From DASUDX01 sp036275365 (GTDB taxonomy: Bacteria > Pseudomonadota > Gammaproteobacteria > Nevskiales > Nevskiaceae): DNA of 64,000 nt. Both the position numbers and the translations under genes were made by a program. The notes under the pieces are model-generated. The model was given only the letters and a program-made list of their open reading frames with translations, was not told where the DNA came from and searched no databases. The stretch spans positions 35,413-99,412 of the forward strand of contig DASUDX010000047.1 of assembly GCA_036275365.1 (NCBI GenBank), given 5' to 3'. Positions 24,813 through 34,917 of this stretch are shown piece after piece. Position 1 is the first letter of the stretch; each line of letters begins with the position of its first letter.

Positions 24813-27020
24813 ATGCCCCACCCCCGCCTCTGGCGAGCCCGCTGCTTCGGGCCGCTCGCCGGCTTCCTGCTGATGCTCGGCCCGGCGCCGGCCGCCGCGG
24901 AGGGGCTGTGCCCGCAGCCGGTGGACGATTTCGACGGGCCCGAGCTGGTGGTCGACCCGGCCCTGGTGATCACCGCCGACGAGGCGCTCTACAGCGAGGA
25001 CGGCGCCTCGCGTCTGCGCGGCGCGGTGCGGCTGATGCAGGGCGGGCGCGAGTTCGCCGCCGAGGCCCTGGACTTCGACGAGACCAGCCGCACCGTCACC
25101 GTGCGCAATGCCTCGCGTTTCCGCAACGCCCAGCTGGCGATCCGCTCGCGCGAGGCGCGCTTCGACCTCAACGCCGAGTCCGGGGTGTTTCTCGATACCG
25201 ACTTCGTGCTGCTGGCCCGCTCGGCGCGGGGCCGTGCGCGCGAGCTGATCGTCACCCGCAGCGGCGAGGCGGCGCTGGTGGGCAGCAGCTACACCACCTG
25301 TGCGCCGGGCCCCGGCGGCTGGGCGATCGAGGCCAGCCGCATCGAGCTCGACCCGGCCCAGGGCCTGGGCACCGCCCGCCACGCCCGGCTGCGCTTTCTC
25401 GATGTACCCGTGCTCTATCTGCCCTGGTTCCAGTTCCCGATCGACGACCGCCGCCGCAGCGGCCTGCTCTACCCGACCTTCGGCGAATCGGACAAGACCG
25501 GCTTCGATCTGCGCTGGCCGGTCTACCTGAATCTGGCGCCGAACTACGACGCCACCTTCACCCCGCGGCTGATGAGCTCGCGCGGGCTGCAGCTCGGCAA
25601 CCAGTTCCGCTACCTGCTGGCGCGCGGACAGGGCGAGGCCCAGTTCGACTATCTCGACGACGACCAGGTCACCGGCGAGCCGCGCCGGCTCACCCGCTTC
25701 CACCACGAGGGCCTGATCAACCGCCGCCTCGCTCTGCGTGCCGACTTCGCCGAGGTCAGCGACCCGGCCTACTACCAGGATCTCGGCGGCAGTTTCGAGA
25801 GCGCCTCGCTCACCCACCTCGAGCGCAGCGCCAGCCTCACCTACCAGGCGCCGGATACCTATCGCCTGCAGGTGCTGGCCCAGACCTTCCAGCCGCTGGT
25901 GAGCGATCTGGCCAGCGTCGATGAACCCTACAAGCGGCTGCCGCAGATCACCCTCGACGCCGAGACCCGCGAGAGCCGCTTCAACACCCGCGCCGGCCTG
26001 GAGGCCGAGCTGGTGAACTTCGCCCGCGACTCGGCCTCGGTGGAGGGCCAGCGGGTCAATCTGGTGCCCTATCTGCGCTACCGGCTGGAAACCCCGGCCC
26101 TCTACTTCACCAGCCAGGCCGATCTGCACTACACCGGCTACCAGCTGACGGGCCTGGCGCCCGGGGCCACCAACCAGCCCAGCCGCACCCTGCCGGTGCT
26201 CAGCGCCGAGGCCGGGCTGCGCTTCGAGCGGGCCACCGCCGACGGCGGTCTGCAGACGCTGGAGCCGCGCGGCTTCGCCCTTTATGTGCCCTACCAGGAT
26301 CAGGACCGCCTGCCGCTGTTCGATACCGGCGAGCCCGATTTCGATGTGGTGCAGCTGTTCGCTCGCAACCGCTACTCCGGCGAGGACCGCATCAGCGATG
26401 CCCAGCATGTGGCCGGCAGCCTGACCACGCGCTGGATCGACCCGCGCACCGGCTTCGCCCGCTGGAGCGCGAGCGTGGGCCAGCTGCTGCGCTTCGAGAA
26501 ACCGCGGGTGGCCCTGCCGGGCCTGCCCACCCCGGAGTCCGGGGCCACCGAGTTCATCGGCGAGATCCGCTACCAGTTCAGCGAGCAGCTGTCCTCGGTG
26601 CTCACCGGCCAGTGGTCGCCGCGCGAGGACGAGTTCGACCGCAGCAACCTCGCCCTGCGCTATGTCGATGCCGAACGCCGGCGCGCCTTCTCCGCGGCCT
26701 ACCGCTATCGCCGCGAGGTGCTGGAACAGACCGATCTCTCCGCCGCCTGGCCGCTGGGCACCCAGTGGCGGGTGGCGGCCCGCAGCCGCTACTCGCTGAA
26801 GGAGCGGCAGAGCCTGGACCACTTCGCCGGGGTGGAGTACGCCACCTGCTGCTGGGCGCTCACCGCCTCCTACCGCCGCTACATCGCCGACAGCAGCGGC
26901 GATTTCAACAGCGGCGTCTATCTGCAGCTCGATCTCAAGGGCCTCACCCGCATCGGCTCCGGCGGCTTCACCCTGCTGCCGCTGGAGGACGAGACCGCCA
27001 CCGCGCTGCCACCCAGCTGA
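24813..27020 (+). CDS. lptD: LPS-assembly protein LptD
   Basis: A 735-residue outer-membrane LPS translocon starting at the ATG at 24813, with signal peptide (cleavage near AAA-EGL). The N-terminal OstA/jellyroll domain covers about 50-180 and a 26-strand barrel the rest. The four cysteines needed for disulfide rearrangement are all present: one near the mature N-terminus (EGLCPQ), one at the domain junction (TTCAPG) and the CysCys pair near the end (ATCCWAL). LptD inserts LPS into the outer leaflet with LptE. surA, its folding chaperone, follows. Confidence 0.96.
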   Translation: MPHPRLWRARCFGPLAGFLLMLGPAPAAAEGLCPQPVDDFDGPELVVDPALVITADEALYSEDGASRLRGAVRLMQGGREFAAEALDFDETSRTVTVRNASRFRNAQLAIRSREARFDLNAESGVFLDTDFVLLARSARGRARELIVTRSGEAALVGSSYTTCAPGPGGWAIEASRIELDPAQGLGTARHARLRFLDVPVLYLPWFQFPIDDRRRSGLLYPTFGESDKTGFDLRWPVYLNLAPNYDATFTPRLMSSRGLQLGNQFRYLLARGQGEAQFDYLDDDQVTGEPRRLTRFHHEGLINRRLALRADFAEVSDPAYYQDLGGSFESASLTHLERSASLTYQAPDTYRLQVLAQTFQPLVSDLASVDEPYKRLPQITLDAETRESRFNTRAGLEAELVNFARDSASVEGQRVNLVPYLRYRLETPALYFTSQADLHYTGYQLTGLAPGATNQPSRTLPVLSAEAGLRFERATADGGLQTLEPRGFALYVPYQDQDRLPLFDTGEPDFDVVQLFARNRYSGEDRISDAQHVAGSLTTRWIDPRTGFARWSASVGQLLRFEKPRVALPGLPTPESGATEFIGEIRYQFSEQLSSVLTGQWSPREDEFDRSNLALRYVDAERRRAFSAAYRYRREVLEQTDLSAAWPLGTQWRVAARSRYSLKERQSLDHFAGVEYATCCWALTASYRRYIADSSGDFNSGVYLQLDLKGLTRIGSGGFTLLPLEDETATALPPS

Positions 27021-27096
27021 GCGGGAACCGCGGACGGCCCCCGGCGGTCCAGTGCTACCCTTGCCGGCCTTTCCGGGCCTTTTCTGTCCGACCACC

Positions 27097-28431
27097 ATGA
27101 TCGTCCGCGCCGTCCGTCCCGCCCTGCTGGCCCTTGGCCTGTTCAGCCTCTCCAGCCCCCTGCCGGTGCAGGCCGCCGAGGTGCTCGACCGCATCGTCGC
27201 CGTGGTCAACGAGGCGGTGGTGCTGGACAGCGAGCTCACCGCTGCGCTGGCCGAGGCGCAGCAGCAGATCCGGGCGCGCAATCTGGCCGCCCCGCCGGAA
27301 TCGGCCCTGCGCGCCCAGGTGCTGGAGCGGCTGATCCTCAACCGGGTGCAGACCCAGCGCGCCCAGCAGGCCGGCATCCGCGTCGATGACCGCGAGCTCA
27401 ACGAGGTGCTGACCAACATCGCCCAGCAGAACGGCGTCAGCCTCGGCGAGTTCGCCCAGCGCATCCGCGCTGAGGGCCAGGACTACCTCGCCGTGCGCGA
27501 GCAGGTGCGCGAGGAGATGGTGATGAACCGCCTGCGCCAGCGCGAGGTGGACAGCCGCGTGCTGGTCACCGATCAGGACATCGATCTGTTCCTGGCCAGC
27601 GCCGTCGCCCGCGACAACACCGAGTACCGGCTCTCCCACATCCTCATCGCCACCCCGGACGGGGCCAGCGCCGATGCCCGCGCGGCGGCCCGCGCCGAGG
27701 CCGAGATCCTGCGCGGCCGTCTGCTCAAGGGCGAGGAGTTCGCCCAGCTCGCCATCGCCCACTCCGACGGCCAGCAGGCCCTGCAGGGCGGGGATCTGGA
27801 CTTCCGCAAGAGCGAGGACCTGCCCAGCCTGTTCGCCAACGCCGCCGCGCGGCTGGCCCCGGGCGAGGTCAGCGAGGTGCTGGAGACCGGGGGCGGCTTT
27901 CACCTGATCAAGCTGGTGGACAGCCGCGGCGGCGCCGAGCGGCTGACCGTGACCGAGACCAAGGCCCAGCACATCCTGCTGCAGATCAACACCCTGCGGA
28001 CCGAGGAGCAGGCGCGGGTGCAGGCGCGCGAGCTGCACGAGCGCCTGACCCGCGGCAGCGAGGACTTCGCCGCCCTGGCCGCCGAGTTCTCCGACGATCC
28101 CGGTTCCAAGAACAACGGGGGCGATCTCGGCTGGCAGCCTCCGGGCATCTTCGTCCCCGAGTTCCAGAGCCGGCTCGACCAGCTCCAGCCCGGCGAGACC
28201 AGCAGCCCCTTCCGCACCCAGTTCGGCTGGCATGTGGCGCGGGTGATCGACCGCCGCACCCGCGACACCACCGACGAAACCCGTCGCGCCCGCGCCCGCC
28301 AGGCCATCCTGCAGCGCAAGGCGGCCGAGGAATACGAGGTCTGGCTGCGGCGTCTGCGCGACGAGGCCTATGTCGAGTACCGCCTCAAGTCCGACCGCGA
28401 CGCCGCCGAGCCCGACACCGCCACCTCCTGA
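27097..28431 (+). CDS. surA: Periplasmic chaperone and peptidyl-prolyl isomerase SurA
   Basis: A 444-residue SurA from the ATG at 27097: signal peptide (cleavage near VQA-AEV), SurA N-domain (about 25-165), two parvulin domains (about 175-280 with YRLSHILIAT, and about 285-390 with KAQHILLQI and FSDDPGSKNNGGDLGW) and a C-terminal helix. It chaperones outer-membrane barrel proteins such as LptD. TACCCT (27056-27061) is a weak -10 candidate, but readthrough from lptD (76 bp) is likely. Confidence 0.96.
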   Translation: MIVRAVRPALLALGLFSLSSPLPVQAAEVLDRIVAVVNEAVVLDSELTAALAEAQQQIRARNLAAPPESALRAQVLERLILNRVQTQRAQQAGIRVDDRELNEVLTNIAQQNGVSLGEFAQRIRAEGQDYLAVREQVREEMVMNRLRQREVDSRVLVTDQDIDLFLASAVARDNTEYRLSHILIATPDGASADARAAARAEAEILRGRLLKGEEFAQLAIAHSDGQQALQGGDLDFRKSEDLPSLFANAAARLAPGEVSEVLETGGGFHLIKLVDSRGGAERLTVTETKAQHILLQINTLRTEEQARVQARELHERLTRGSEDFAALAAEFSDDPGSKNNGGDLGWQPPGIFVPEFQSRLDQLQPGETSSPFRTQFGWHVARVIDRRTRDTTDETRRARARQAILQRKAAEEYEVWLRRLRDEAYVEYRLKSDRDAAEPDTATS

Positions 28432-28438
28432 GCCGGTG

Positions 28439-29440
28439 GTGCGCGCGCTGCGGCTGCTGATCACCCCGGGCGAGCCGGCCGGCATCGGGCCGGATCTGGT
28501 GGTACAGCTGGCGCAGCGGCCGAGTCCGCATCAGCGGGTGGTGGTGGGCGATGGCGAGACCCTGCTGGCCCGCGCCCGCCAGCTTGGACTGCCGCTGCGG
28601 CTGCGGCGGTTCGATCCCGCCCTGGCGCCGGCGCCACAGGCCGCCGGCGATCTCGATCTGGAGGCCGTGCCGCTGGCCCGCCCCTGCGTGCCCGGCCAGC
28701 TGGACCCCGCCAATGCCGAGGCGGTGCTGGCCATGCTCGCCCGCGCCTGTGACCGCTGCGCCGCCGGCGAGGCCGATGCCCTGGTCACCGGCCCGGTGCA
28801 GAAGAGCGTGATTGCCGACGCCGGCCACCGCTTCAGCGGCCACACCGAGTTCTTCGCCGAGCGGCTGGGCGCCACGCTGCCGGTGATGATGCTGCTCACC
28901 GAGCGCTGCACGCCGCCCCTGCGGGTGGCGCTGGCCACCACCCATCTGCCGCTGGCCCAGGTGCCGGCCGCGCTCACCGCGCCCCGCCTGCGCCGGGTGC
29001 TGGAGATCCTCGATCAGGACCTGCGCCGGCTCTTCGGCATCGCCCGGCCGCGGATCAAGGTCTGCGGGCTCAATCCCCACGCCGGGGAAGGCGGCCATCT
29101 GGGCGAGGAGGAAGGCCGCGTGATCGCCCCGGTGATCGCCAGCCTGCGCGCGCAGGGGCTGGATCTGCTGGGCCCGCTGCCGGCCGATACCCTGTTCACC
29201 CCGCGCCAGCTGGCCGATGCCGATGCGGTGCTGGCGCTCTACCACGACCAGGGGCTGCCGGTGCTCAAGTACGCCGGCTTTGGCGAGGCGGTGAACCTGA
29301 CCCTGGGCCTGCCCATCGTGCGGACCTCGGTGGATCACGGCACCGCCCTGGACCTGGCGGGGACCGGCCGGGCCGAGTCCGGCAGCTTCGAGGCCGCCCT
29401 GGCGCTCGCCGCCCGGCTGGCCGGCGGAGGCTCGCCATGA
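28439..29440 (+). CDS. pdxA: 4-hydroxythreonine-4-phosphate dehydrogenase
   Basis: A 333-residue PdxA. TPGEPAGIGPDL is the N-terminal signature, FSGHTEFFAERL and the histidines in GLNPHAGEGG and LYHDQGLPVLKY build the metal site. It acts in de novo pyridoxal-phosphate synthesis. No ATG fits after surA; the start is GTG at 28439 or the adjacent GTG at 28436, a few bases after the surA stop. The gene ends in an ATGA overlap with rsmA. Confidence 0.95.
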   Translation: MRALRLLITPGEPAGIGPDLVVQLAQRPSPHQRVVVGDGETLLARARQLGLPLRLRRFDPALAPAPQAAGDLDLEAVPLARPCVPGQLDPANAEAVLAMLARACDRCAAGEADALVTGPVQKSVIADAGHRFSGHTEFFAERLGATLPVMMLLTERCTPPLRVALATTHLPLAQVPAALTAPRLRRVLEILDQDLRRLFGIARPRIKVCGLNPHAGEGGHLGEEEGRVIAPVIASLRAQGLDLLGPLPADTLFTPRQLADADAVLALYHDQGLPVLKYAGFGEAVNLTLGLPIVRTSVDHGTALDLAGTGRAESGSFEAALALAARLAGGGSP

Positions 29441-30225
29441 GCGGCGGCCCGCAGGCCAAGAAGCGCTTCGGCCAGCACTTCCTGCATGACCCCGGGGTGA
29501 TCGAGCGCATCCTGCGGGCGGTCGACCCCCAGCCCGGCGAGGCCCTGGTGGAGATCGGGCCCGGACCGGGCGCGCTCACCGCCCCGCTGCTGCGACGCTG
29601 GCCGGGGGTGCTCACGGTGGTGGAACTCGACCGCGAGGTGCTGCCGTGGCTGCGCGAGGCCTGCGGCGAGCAGGCCGAACGGCTGCAGGTGATCGAGGCC
29701 GATGCCCTGCAGCTGGACTACCGGCGGCTGGCGCCCGAGGGCCAGCCGCTGCGCCTGATCGGCAACCTGCCCTACAACATCTCCACCCCGCTGCTGTTTC
29801 ATCTGCTGGAGCAGTCCCCGGCGATCCGCGACATGCACTTCATGCTGCAGAAGGAGGTGGTGGATCGCATGGTCGCCGCTCCGGGCGAAGCGGCCTACGG
29901 ACGGCTGTCGGTGGCGATGGCGGCGCGAGCCGAGCTCGCCTGGCTGCTGGATGTCGGCCCCGGCGCCTTCAAGCCGCCACCGCGCGTGCAGTCGGCGGTG
30001 GTGCGCATCCGCCCGCGGGCGCCGGCCTTTGCGGTGGCGGACTGGGCGGCCTTCGACCGGGTGCTGGCCCAGGCCTTCTCGCAGCGGCGCAAGACCCTGT
30101 CGAACGCGCTGCGCGGTCTGCTCGACGCCACCCGCATCGAGCAGGCGGGGGTCGATCCAGGCGCCCGCGCCGAAACCCTCGACGCCGCCGCCTACGCCCG
30201 TCTGGCTGCCCAGATCGCGGTCTAG
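29437..30225 (+). CDS. rsmA: 16S rRNA dimethyladenosine transferase KsgA/RsmA
   Basis: A 262-residue RsmA. KKRFGQHFLHD, EIGPGPGALT (SAM binding) and the catalytic NLPYNIS are present, with RRKTLSNAL near the C-terminus. It dimethylates A1518 and A1519 late in small-subunit assembly. It is the last rightward gene of the lptD cluster: apaG and apaH, which normally follow, are replaced by the leftward tad block. Its TAG stop overlaps the opposing gene's TAG inside a single CTAG. Confidence 0.97.
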   Translation: MSGGPQAKKRFGQHFLHDPGVIERILRAVDPQPGEALVEIGPGPGALTAPLLRRWPGVLTVVELDREVLPWLREACGEQAERLQVIEADALQLDYRRLAPEGQPLRLIGNLPYNISTPLLFHLLEQSPAIRDMHFMLQKEVVDRMVAAPGEAAYGRLSVAMAARAELAWLLDVGPGAFKPPPRVQSAVVRIRPRAPAFAVADWAAFDRVLAQAFSQRRKTLSNALRGLLDATRIEQAGVDPGARAETLDAAAYARLAAQIAV

Positions 30226-33158
30226 ACCGGCGCCTCGGCGGCGGCCTCGGCGAGCTGCACCACGCGCACGCCGCGCGCCTCGGCCCAGGTCCGCCACGAC
30301 GCCGGCAGCGGACCCTCGAGCGGCTCCGGCAGCACCAGCCAGCGCAGCGGCAGCCCGTCCAGCAGCGCGGCGTCCTCCGCCGGCCCGGCGCTGCTCACCC
30401 GCAGGCCGAAGCCGACACCGGCCTCGATCAGCCGCTGGCGATGGCCGGGTGCGGCCCGCGCCACCTCGCGCAGGCCCTCGCGATCGAGCACCAGCACCGG
30501 TGGTGGGGCCGAGGGCAGCGCTGCGCGGTCCTGCTGGCAGACCTCCAGCACATGGGTGATGAACTCCCCGTCGCGCAGCTGCCAGCCGGAGAGCGGCAGC
30601 AGCAGCGGCAGGCCCGGACCGCCCAGGCTGCGGCGACGGGCCATGGCGGTGTAGAGCAGCCAGAGCTCGAGATCGCCGCGCAGGCCGGCGCGGTCCGCCG
30701 CCTGCAGGGCCTCCTCGGCCTCGACCCGCTCATAGCGGGGATGGCGCCAGTGGAAATGGCTCCACCAGACCGCGGCGGCAGCGCCATCGGCCTCGCTCAG
30801 GGCCAGCAGGTCCAGCTCGAACTGGTTGAGCGCCACCGCCGTCTGGATGCCGCGTTCCAGCTCCATCCGGCGCCGGCGCTCGAGAGGCACATCGACGCTG
30901 TAGATGCGGTACTGGCCGCGCCCGGACTGCTTGGCCTGGTACATGGCGGCGTCGGCGTGGCGCATCAGCTCCTCGGCCTCGGCCTCATCGGCCGGGTAGA
31001 GGGTGAGGCCGACGCTGGGCGCCACCTTCAGGCTCAGACCGTCGAGCTGCATCGGCGCGGCAAAGGCCTCCACGATCTTGCTGCCCACCGCATGGGCATC
31101 CTCGAGGCTGCGCAGGCCACTGGCCAGTACCACGAACTCGTCGCCGCCCAGGCGGGCCACGGTATCGCTCTGGCGCAGCACCTGCTGCAGGCGGCTGGCG
31201 GTCTCCCGCAGCACCTGATCGCCGACATCGTGACCGTGGACATCGTTGATCGCCTTGAAGCGATCGAGATCGAGGAAGGCCACCGCCACCTGCCGGTGCC
31301 CGCGGTCGGCCATCAGCAGGGCCTGCCGCAGCCGATCCAGGAACAGCGCGCGGTTGGGCAGGCCGGTCAGCCCATCGTGATGGGCGAGAAAGCGCAGCCG
31401 GTCCTCGGCGGATTCGCGCTCGCTGATGTCGATGGCGATCGCCATGAACACCGGCGGCTCCTCCTCGCGCGAGTAGCTCAGCCTGACCTCGACCGGATAC
31501 TGGCTGCCATCGGCGCGCCGGTGCCGGCAGCGGTAGATCAGGTTCTCCGCCTCGCCGCCGCGCAGGCGGGCGAGATGGTCCTGGAAGGTGGCGGCATCGA
31601 GATCGGCGCTGATCGAGAGCAGCCCCATGCGGGTCATCTCGCTGGGGTGATAGCCGAGATTGCGGCGGGCACCCCGATTGACCTCGACGAAGCACAGCGA
31701 CTGCGCATCGAAGATGTAGATCTCCTCGGCGGCGGCATCGAGCAGCCGGCCCAGGCGCTGCGAGAGGTTCTCGCCCTTGAGCCGTTCGGTGATGTCGCGG
31801 GTGATTACCACCAGGCCCTCGGCGCCATCCACGGTCATCGGCGCCACCTGCAGCTCGACCGGAAAGGTGGTGGCGTCCTTGCGCCAGCCCACCACCCGCG
31901 GCAGACGGCCCTGGCGATTGCCGGCACCGCTGTAGTCGGTCAGGCGCACGCCCGGGGTGTTGAGGAAGGGCACCGGCAGCAGCTTGGTGACGCTGACGCC
32001 GACCAGCTCCTCGCGTCCGTAGCCGAACATGCGCAGGGCGCGGGCGTTGGCAAAGCGGATCACCCCGGCCGGGTCGGTGGTGACCACGCCCTCGGCCAGA
32101 TGATCGATCACGCCTTCCGCCAGGCGCGCCGCCCGCCGCCACTGCTCGACCTGGGCCTCGCGATCGGAGATATCGCGGAAGATCATCAGCGCGCCCTCCG
32201 GCCGGCCGCTGCCGAGCGGGGCGGCCATCACCTCGACCGGGCGCAGACGGCCATCGCGGGCGCGCAGACGCAGCACCTCGCCGGTCAGCGCCTGCTGGGC
32301 CTGCAGGGCACGCTCCGCCGGCGTCGGCTGGGCGGCGTCGGCGTCATCGAGCGCATGGAACACCGAGTAGACCAGGCGGCCATCGGCATCGTCCTCGCTC
32401 CAGCCCGTGAGCCGGCAGGCCTCGGCATTGAGATAGCGGATGCGGGCGTCGCGGTCGATCACGATCAGCGCCTGCTGCATCTGATCGAGGGTGCTGCCCG
32501 CCCGCAGGCGGTAGCGCTCGCGCTGCTCCCCCATCGCCGCCTCGCCGCCGCGTGGAGGCTCCTTCTGCAACCGCTGCAACAGCAGCGGTGCCGGTCCGCC
32601 AGCGCGGCGCCAGATCAGCACCAGCACGCCGGACAGGGCGAGCGAGAGGACCAGGGCCAGCAGCGAGGCCAGGCGCAGCCGGTCCACCGCCTGTTCACGG
32701 ATGCCGCGGGCGAACCAGTCCGACACCGCGTACTCGATGGTGCCGGTGGTCTCGCCCTGCCATTGCAGACGCTCGCGCTGGAACCGGCTGGTGTGCCGAT
32801 ACAGCCAGCTGCGCACGCCCTGTTCGGCATATCCGGAAAGCAGCGGCAGACGCAGGCGCTCGTAGCGGCCTTCGCTGGCCAGCGCGCGGCCGGAGCTGTC
32901 GCGCACCGCCACATAGACCAGGCCCAGCTGCGGATCCTGCAGCAGGCGGCGAACCGCCTCCCGCACCTTCAGCTCGCTGTACTCGCGCAGCGGTCCGGCG
33001 AGCAGGGTGCGGGTGGCGTCCGCCGCGCGGCCCTGCACCAGCTGCGAGTGCAGGGCGCCCGCCTGGCCCAGCCCCCACACGCCGAGGGCGGCCAGCAGCA
33101 CGATCAACAGTCCGGCGAGACCGGCAAGGACCTGACGCGGCCGATCCATGGCAGGCAT
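30222..33158 (-). CDS. PAS-GGDEF sensor with decayed EAL domain, last gene of the tad operon
   Basis: A 978-residue membrane protein. Two helices (about 8-30 and 165-185) flank a periplasmic region. Three PAS domains follow (about 222-335, 345-460, 470-585), then a GGDEF domain with intact RLGGDEF and an RxxD inhibitory site (RQSD). The C-terminal 220 residues align in position with an EAL domain, but the EAL motif and metal-binding residues are gone: the start reads FELDLLALSE and later VLVLDREG. It therefore likely makes cyclic-di-GMP and cannot degrade it. It begins 5 bp after tadG, so it is co-transcribed with the pilus genes and may tune pilus use. Confidence 0.9.
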   Translation of the reverse strand: MPAMDRPRQVLAGLAGLLIVLLAALGVWGLGQAGALHSQLVQGRAADATRTLLAGPLREYSELKVREAVRRLLQDPQLGLVYVAVRDSSGRALASEGRYERLRLPLLSGYAEQGVRSWLYRHTSRFQRERLQWQGETTGTIEYAVSDWFARGIREQAVDRLRLASLLALVLSLALSGVLVLIWRRAGGPAPLLLQRLQKEPPRGGEAAMGEQRERYRLRAGSTLDQMQQALIVIDRDARIRYLNAEACRLTGWSEDDADGRLVYSVFHALDDADAAQPTPAERALQAQQALTGEVLRLRARDGRLRPVEVMAAPLGSGRPEGALMIFRDISDREAQVEQWRRAARLAEGVIDHLAEGVVTTDPAGVIRFANARALRMFGYGREELVGVSVTKLLPVPFLNTPGVRLTDYSGAGNRQGRLPRVVGWRKDATTFPVELQVAPMTVDGAEGLVVITRDITERLKGENLSQRLGRLLDAAAEEIYIFDAQSLCFVEVNRGARRNLGYHPSEMTRMGLLSISADLDAATFQDHLARLRGGEAENLIYRCRHRRADGSQYPVEVRLSYSREEEPPVFMAIAIDISERESAEDRLRFLAHHDGLTGLPNRALFLDRLRQALLMADRGHRQVAVAFLDLDRFKAINDVHGHDVGDQVLRETASRLQQVLRQSDTVARLGGDEFVVLASGLRSLEDAHAVGSKIVEAFAAPMQLDGLSLKVAPSVGLTLYPADEAEAEELMRHADAAMYQAKQSGRGQYRIYSVDVPLERRRRMELERGIQTAVALNQFELDLLALSEADGAAAAVWWSHFHWRHPRYERVEAEEALQAADRAGLRGDLELWLLYTAMARRRSLGGPGLPLLLPLSGWQLRDGEFITHVLEVCQQDRAALPSAPPPVLVLDREGLREVARAAPGHRQRLIEAGVGFGLRVSSAGPAEDAALLDGLPLRWLVLPEPLEGPLPASWRTWAEARGVRVVQLAEAAAEAPV

Positions 33159-33163
33159 CGACC

Positions 33164-34897
33164 TCAGCGGGTGAACAGGGTCGGGTTATCGACCTGGACG
33201 GCAACCACGGTGACATCGGCGGTGCCCAGCTTCAGCCCGAGCAGGCCCAGCAGCGGTTCCAGCGCCTGCTGATCCAGACCGGACAGGGTCGAGGCGATCA
33301 GCGGCAGCACGCTGTTCTGCAGCAGCGGTTGCAGCAGCACCAGCAGGGGCGCCGCTGGCGAGGCACCGCTGCAGCTGCCCAGCCGGGGCGTCAGGGTGAG
33401 GCTGCCCAGACTCAGCACGGCGCTGCTGAGCCCGTCCCCCGGCAGGGTCTCGACCGACTGCGGGTCGCTGGGGAACACCAGGCCCTCGAAGCGCAGGCTG
33501 GTGGGGGCGCTGGGCTGTATCGAGGTGAGCGAGGAGCCGCACAGGAGAATGGTGGTGCCCAGCAGATCGACCTCGGCAATCGGTGCATCGACCACCACCG
33601 GATCGCTGGCGCCCGGATTGGTCAGCTCTCCCAGCCCGACCTGGGCGACCCCGCCGCGGGCATTGACGATGGCGGTGTGCAGGGGCACATCGCGCGAGGC
33701 ACAGCTGAGGCTGGCGAGGGTGGCGGTGGCGCGCGCCACATTGACGAACAGCGGCAGGCGCAGACGCACCGGCCCGACCGTGGCCGTGGCGGTGAGATCG
33801 ATCACCCCCTGGGCGGTGGTGGCAGCGGTCTCGGTCTCGTTGTCCGGGGTGAGGATTTCCTGGCGCAGGGGCTCGATGATGCGCACGCCGCCATCGACAT
33901 CGACCAGCCCTCCGCCGATGTCGACATCGATCGGCAGATTGGCGAGGTTCTCGCCATTGGCCGCCTGGGCGGCCCCTAGCAGCAGGGCGCCGACATTGAT
34001 CACCGCGCCACGGGCGGCCTCCTCCGAGCCCGGAGCGATGTCGATGACCTCGCGCGGGACCACGGCGATGCCCTGATCGACACTGTCCGCCAGCTGCTGC
34101 AGTGCCACCCGGGCCGCATCGTTGATGCCATCGCCGGTGGTGCGCAGCAGGTTGTCGATCAGCCCCGGCAGCGGCATCTGGCTGTCGAGCAGATCCTCCA
34201 CCGAGCCAACCGATTCACTGACCTCGAGCAGCTCGCCGAGGGTCACATTGGCTGCCGCCAGCCCCTGGTAGCTGATCAGATCGATGTCCGCATTGAGGGC
34301 ATCGCTGAGGAAATCGCTGAGCAGTTCGGGGTCGAGCTCGGCGAGGCTGCTGCCGATGGTCACCGTCGCCGTGGGTTCGATCCAGGCCGCCGCCGTGGCG
34401 CGCAGCGAGCCCTCGTTGGCGCCGACGAAGAGCGGGAAGATCCGCGCCGGCACCGGCCGTTGCAGGCTGACCTCCACCGCGTTGCGATTGCCCGCGGTCC
34501 CGGGGACGGTCACGCCGTCCTCGGTCTGCACCGGCTGGCCGATCGGACGGAACACCTGCAGACCGTTCTCCAGCGAGCGGCGCCCCAGCTGTACCCGGCC
34601 CGGGTCCACCCACTCGGCCCGTCCGCCGTTGCGCAGCACGCTGGCCAGCACCTCGTTCTGCGCCGCGCTGAGCGGGTCCACCACCTCGCCATGGCAGCCG
34701 CTGGCCAGCCGGGTGGCGTCCAGGGCGGCGAGATTGGCGGTGCGCTGCAGTTCGCGCTGGGTGAGGTAGAGATTGCCGAGATCGATGGCGATCCCGATGA
34801 ACACCAGAAAGGCAACCAGACTCACGCCCACCCACACCGCGACGGCCCCCAGCTGGCGGGCTGGCGCGGCGGGAGCGGAGCGACCGATGGTGACCAT
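33164..34897 (-). CDS. tadG: TadG-like Flp pilus assembly protein
   Basis: A 577-residue protein with the TadG N-terminus: a positively charged stretch, then QLGAVAVWVGVSLVAFLVFIGIAIDLGNLYLTQRELQRTANLAALDATR, a membrane helix followed by the DUF2134-type region. The large remainder is periplasmic, rich in short hydrophobic strands, with few cysteines. TadG-type minor pilins anchor or cap the Flp pilus. GAGGAGG precedes the ATG. It is the last structural gene before the PAS-GGDEF gene. Confidence 0.88.
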   Translation of the reverse strand: MVTIGRSAPAAPARQLGAVAVWVGVSLVAFLVFIGIAIDLGNLYLTQRELQRTANLAALDATRLASGCHGEVVDPLSAAQNEVLASVLRNGGRAEWVDPGRVQLGRRSLENGLQVFRPIGQPVQTEDGVTVPGTAGNRNAVEVSLQRPVPARIFPLFVGANEGSLRATAAAWIEPTATVTIGSSLAELDPELLSDFLSDALNADIDLISYQGLAAANVTLGELLEVSESVGSVEDLLDSQMPLPGLIDNLLRTTGDGINDAARVALQQLADSVDQGIAVVPREVIDIAPGSEEAARGAVINVGALLLGAAQAANGENLANLPIDVDIGGGLVDVDGGVRIIEPLRQEILTPDNETETAATTAQGVIDLTATATVGPVRLRLPLFVNVARATATLASLSCASRDVPLHTAIVNARGGVAQVGLGELTNPGASDPVVVDAPIAEVDLLGTTILLCGSSLTSIQPSAPTSLRFEGLVFPSDPQSVETLPGDGLSSAVLSLGSLTLTPRLGSCSGASPAAPLLVLLQPLLQNSVLPLIASTLSGLDQQALEPLLGLLGLKLGTADVTVVAVQVDNPTLFTR

Positions 34898-34917
34898 GCT
34901 GGCCTCCTCGCGGGCGG

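Noticed and set aside
24279..27464. Minus-strand open frame of 1061 codons opposite lptD
   Set aside because: It is the mirror of lptD and surA coding sequence; no signal, motif or start context.
30222..30225. Overlap of rsmA and the PAS-GGDEF gene as a sign of a sequencing error
   Set aside because: Both proteins end at normal family length and share only the symmetric CTAG containing both stop codons.
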